NCBI GenBank assembly: GCA_030690215.1
Contig: JAUYHD010000033.1
Span: 1-37,117 of the forward strand
Origin: a bacterium
GTDB lineage: Bacteria; Patescibacteriota; Minisyncoccia; 1-14-0-10-42-19
Direction of reading: 5' to 3'
DNA length: 37,117 bases
Shown here: positions 33,779-37,117 of the stretch, piece after piece
Layout: each line of letters starts with the position of its first letter
Position numbering within the stretch: position 1 is the stretch's first letter
Translations under genes and position numbers: made by a program
Notes under the pieces: model-generated
What the model was told of the DNA's origin: nothing
Seen by the model: only the letters and a program-made list of their open reading frames with translations
Databases searched by the model: none

Positions 33779-36169
33779 TTATTCTTCTAGCGGAGATGTT
33801 TCGCGATCTTCCGGAGGAGGAATGCCTTCAAGAGCTTGCTTGCCGCCACGCAAATTGGAAAGAATCTGCTTTACTTCCTGAACGCTGGGGTTTAACTCTT
33901 CAACCCGTTCAAACTGGATCATGGCGGCATCTTTGTCGCCCTGTCGATCATAAATAATCCCTAAGAAATAACGCGCGTTTGAGTAATTGGGATTGAGCTC
34001 AATTGCGCGTTCAAATACCTGACGCGCATTTTCAAATTGGTCGCTTTGATAATATAAAAGGCCGAGCTGGAACAAAACGCCGATATCGTTCGGAAGCAAA
34101 AATTGCGTGTTTCGCGTCTCTTCAATCGCGGAATTAATATCCCCTGTTTGCGCTTTAATTTGGGCAAGTAAAAACCGCGCCGGCGCATAATCCGTCTTGA
34201 TACCTATTGCCTGCTCTAACAAACTTTCGGCGTCATCGAATTCTCCTACCTGGACATTCGCGCGCGCGCGCACAAAAAGCGCTTCCGGGCTTTGTGGGCT
34301 TCGCTCGTGCGCGCGTTCATACATGTCGCTGGCAAATCCGGCCGCACCCTCAATATTAAAAGGAATGACTGACTCATACACCCTGCCCAACGTAATCCAA
34401 TTTAATGTTTCTCCGGGATTTATTTGGGAAGCAAGCTGTCCTGTTTGTACCGCGCCCGCAAGAATTGTCTGGAACTGGCTCCTCGCTTCGTCTATTGAAA
34501 TATCGGTGCGCGTCAAAAGAGCATTCATGCGGATCAAATCAACGTCAACAAGAGAGCGGAGATACCGGTCACGCTGATCAAGATTAATCGCGCGAACAAA
34601 GTCATTGCGCGCGGCTTCTGTGTCGTTTTCTTCATTGATATGCGCGATCCCGTTGCCATAATAAATTGCTGCGACATATTTTTGGCCCAATAAATAAACG
34701 CCGGCGATACTTGCTACCGACAAACACAATAACAGGAGAGCGGCAACAAACCCGACCCCCGCATTTTGGAAAAGGGGAATACGGTAATCAGAAAGAATGC
34801 CCGCACTGCTCATCTGCGCGATAAAAAGTCCGAGAAACAAGAAAAAGAACAGCACGAAAAAATACCCGGGAGTATACAATATGAGCCCCAGCAAAAGATA
34901 CAACACCCCCAAAAACGTAACAACGGAAAATGTATGCCCTCCCTCAAACGCAAAGCGGACAATCGCCCGAATTCCATAAAAAAGAACCGAACCAATAAGA
35001 AGAAGCAAAGAAAGCGCTCCGGCAAGTCCCAGTGTCGCAAAAAGCGTAGATAAAAAACTTACACCGGTAGTAAAACGCGTAGCCCAAAATACGGTTTGGT
35101 TTACTTCAAGTGGCTTGTACAAGAGCCAATCATACAGAAACGTGTTTGGGCCCGATCCAAAAAATAGATTCCCCTCACGAAGCGTCAGTTGTGTGACACT
35201 CCAGCTTGCATCCCACGATGGGCGAACCTCAACAATATCCCCGCCGAAAATGGCGCTCACCGACTGGCCCAATACCGGCGTCACAAGGAAAAAAAGCGCC
35301 ACCAAAAGAAATGCCAGCGGCTCCCAATGAAGCGTGGGCTTAGAACGTTTGAATGAATACAAATAGGCAAACAAAATTACGGTGAAGACGGCGTATAAAA
35401 TCCATGCCATTTTGAAGTTAACCGCAATCATCATGACGAGTGCCGCACAAGAAACGGCATAGTAAAAAAGAGAAACGTACTTGCCCTCGTCATTTTTCGC
35501 AAGAAAAAGAAACAAAAACCCGAGAAAACTCCAATAAAGACCGAATGCATTCCACGAACCGATAGGATTCGCGCTCGGAACGGTAAAGGCGCTCCCCCAA
35601 AAATTAAATCCGCCAAACATGTGAACAAGCTGTAACACAAAAAGAGCCAAAGAAGACGCGCCAAGAACTAAAAAGAGCGTACGGGAATCGTTCTTTCCAC
35701 GAAACAAAAACGACATGATAAATGCCCCCAGCACAAAAAGGACCGATGCGACAACCGTATCAGGCTCATTGCCAAGTCCGATAAATGAAACATGCCTGCT
35801 TACTGAAAATAATCCGGAAATAAGATTTACTACTACATATCCGATGAGTGCGGCCGCAAAAATATGTTTCGGTATTGATAATTCTCCTTGTTGGATGCGC
35901 CCGATAAGCCATGAAATGAACGCAAGCAGTACAAAAACAGAAAACAAGAAAGCTTTATTAAGCACAATCGGAAAAACGGTAAACGGCAACGCCCACATTG
36001 GAAGAAGCCCCACGGCAATATATATAAAAATACGGGCAATTTGATCCCACGAAAACGACCGCAAAAACCGGCCGCGAAACCCGCTTAAGGAATCACTCAT
36101 TCCTTCGGGCGCATCTCCGGAAGACGCGCGATATGATTTTTCTTCAAACGATATATGTGTATCTTCCAT
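33779..36169 (-). CDS. Multi-TM O-antigen ligase (Wzy/WaaL)-like protein with C-terminal TPR repeats
   Basis: About 12 TM segments followed by TPRs (GLLYYQSDQFENARQVFERAIELNPNYSNARYFLGIIYDRQGDKDAAMIQFERVEELNP). Confidence 0.8.
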   Translation of the reverse strand: MEDTHISFEEKSYRASSGDAPEGMSDSLSGFRGRFLRSFSWDQIARIFIYIAVGLLPMWALPFTVFPIVLNKAFLFSVFVLLAFISWLIGRIQQGELSIPKHIFAAALIGYVVVNLISGLFSVSRHVSFIGLGNEPDTVVASVLFVLGAFIMSFLFRGKNDSRTLFLVLGASSLALFVLQLVHMFGGFNFWGSAFTVPSANPIGSWNAFGLYWSFLGFLFLFLAKNDEGKYVSLFYYAVSCAALVMMIAVNFKMAWILYAVFTVILFAYLYSFKRSKPTLHWEPLAFLLVALFFLVTPVLGQSVSAIFGGDIVEVRPSWDASWSVTQLTLREGNLFFGSGPNTFLYDWLLYKPLEVNQTVFWATRFTTGVSFLSTLFATLGLAGALSLLLLIGSVLFYGIRAIVRFAFEGGHTFSVVTFLGVLYLLLGLILYTPGYFFVLFFFLFLGLFIAQMSSAGILSDYRIPLFQNAGVGFVAALLLLCLSVASIAGVYLLGQKYVAAIYYGNGIAHINEENDTEAARNDFVRAINLDQRDRYLRSLVDVDLIRMNALLTRTDISIDEARSQFQTILAGAVQTGQLASQINPGETLNWITLGRVYESVIPFNIEGAAGFASDMYERAHERSPQSPEALFVRARANVQVGEFDDAESLLEQAIGIKTDYAPARFLLAQIKAQTGDINSAIEETRNTQFLLPNDIGVLFQLGLLYYQSDQFENARQVFERAIELNPNYSNARYFLGIIYDRQGDKDAAMIQFERVEELNPSVQEVKQILSNLRGGKQALEGIPPPEDRETSPLEE

Positions 36170-36287
36170 AGTAAAAATTGATTACTAATATGATATGTAT
36201 TCAATACTATCAAAGACACCCCAAGAAAACAACCAATACCCCTTCTTCCTTGTGAACAATATGTTGTGTATACTAATACAATACGAC

Positions 36288-36509
36288 ATGACCCGCCATT
36301 ATCTCACAATCAAGCAAGCAGCTGATTTTATAGGAGTAAGCACCCTTACGCTTCGTAATTGGGATAAAAAAGGCAAACTTGCAGCGTATCGCCACCCCGT
36401 AAACAGCTATCGACTATACCGAGTGGCAGATCTTGAAAAATTTGTAAAAAGCATATCCGGGAGACGCCCGCGAAAGCTCAATATCATTATGCTTGAGGAT
36501 GAGGAATGA
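36288..36509 (+). CDS. MerR/excisionase-type HTH protein
   Basis: MTRHYLTIKQAADFIGVSTLTLRNWDKKGKLAAYRHPVNSYRLYRVADLEKFVKSI. Confidence 0.85.
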   Translation: MTRHYLTIKQAADFIGVSTLTLRNWDKKGKLAAYRHPVNSYRLYRVADLEKFVKSISGRRPRKLNIIMLEDEE

Positions 36510-36639
36510 GCCCAGCACCACTTTTCTAAGAGATATCAGTTGCTCCGCTACATCTTTAAGAATTTCCAACCTCCCCAGACCATGTAACTTATTACAAAGA
36601 ATGGTGCTGGGTGAATAAGCTGTGAGAAACGTGTGAACA

Positions 36640-36960
36640 ATTATCCGCCTTCGGCGGATTCCGCCCCTCTTTCGCTAGAAGCTACGGAGGGCAAACGAAG
36701 AAATAAAAGATACCACGGTCAACCATTCCGACTCGCTTTACTCGAGGCGAGTAAGATCGTGGGGGCTTCATTTTCTGGGACCGCAGAAAAGTGGTTTTTT
36801 GCCAAAACTCCTTCAAAAAAGGTGTTTTTTTGTGAGACGCTTCCGCAAGCGTTACTCGCCTCGCTCAAGCTTTGGCGGAGCGGGCTCGTCTCGCTCGACG
36901 CGAGTCGGAGCGGGCGCTCGGGCTTTCTGATGCGGGGTTAAAACCGGCCTTGCGTTTCAA
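36640..36960. other. Hairpin-dense, probably non-coding region next to the IS end
   Basis: Multiple short palindromes: ATCCGCCTTCGGCGGAT, ACTCGC..GCGAGT, CGCTTCCGCAAGCG, CTCGCTCGACGCGAG. ORF 36633..36941 is low-complexity. Confidence 0.5.
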
Positions 36961-36979
36961 GGCGGGCAAGCACACAAAC

Positions 36980-37117
36980 TATGTTTTAGGCAGGCACATT
37001 TGGCGGATTGATTAGTTGATAATTCGCGAGAAATTCATTTGGAGTTTTCCCATTCAATCCGCAATGTTCAAGGTCATTGTAGTACATATTCCATAATCTA
37101 AGATAGTATCGTAAATC
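36980..37117 (-). repeat. 138 bp terminal inverted repeat of the contig (right copy)
   Basis: See 4-141. Confidence 0.95.
36986..37117 (-). mobile_element. 3' end of the same IS transposase, inverted copy, truncated by the contig edge
   Basis: The reverse complement of 36980-37117 is identical to 4-141. Confidence 0.85.

Noticed and set aside
33779-36169. TPR/O-antigen ligase-like protein as a novel system
   Set aside because: Membrane proteins of this architecture are common in CPR surface polysaccharide loci.
1-37117. Terminal repeats as evidence of a circular plasmid/phage
   Set aside because: The repeats are inverted, not direct, and encode an IS transposase end; no replication or virion genes accompany them.
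1-37117. CRISPR array
   Set aside because: No regularly spaced direct repeats were seen; the repeats present are dispersed hairpins.

Overview
Window of about 37.1 kb that reads like a contig from a Candidatus Patescibacteria/CPR (Parcubacteria-like) genome; the taxonomy is inferred from gene content only. The backbone is mostly on the minus strand: rhlE-like helicase, dnaX, two DsbA-like proteins, VKOR, DoxX, DUF4015 and GH18 glycosidase-like proteins, PG-binding/CAP protein, ftsX-ftsE-prfB, SLT transglycosylase, DivIC-like, lepA, murJ, and a TPR/O-antigen-ligase-like protein. There are four intact-looking tRNA genes: Gln(TTG), Gln(CTG), Thr(CGT) and Gly(CCC). The main accessory region is about 17.8-24.7 kb. 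It holds a large serine recombinase abutting tRNA-Gln(CTG), an XRE regulator, two DNA methyltransferases, a truncated candidate restriction gene, a truncated phage-type polyvalent-like gene and a truncated small ORF. The most unusual observations are: (1) a decayed tRNA-Gly(CCC) interrupted in its anticodon region by a ~130 bp element with 17 bp perfect inverted repeats that carries an intact tRNA-Gly(CCC); (2) identical 138 bp inverted contig ends that are 3' ends of an IS transposase; (3) a two-copy ~133 bp structured repeat resembling IS200/IS605 (omegaRNA/PATE-like) ends; (4) prfB with an in-frame UGA frameshift site missed by the ORF track; (5) two ORFs that terminate in frame inside the D-arms of the two tRNA-Gln genes; (6) a GH18 C-terminal pseudogene fragment; (7) a family of AACTATTC...GCGCGAAT hairpin repeats. 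No CRISPR array or rRNA was seen.
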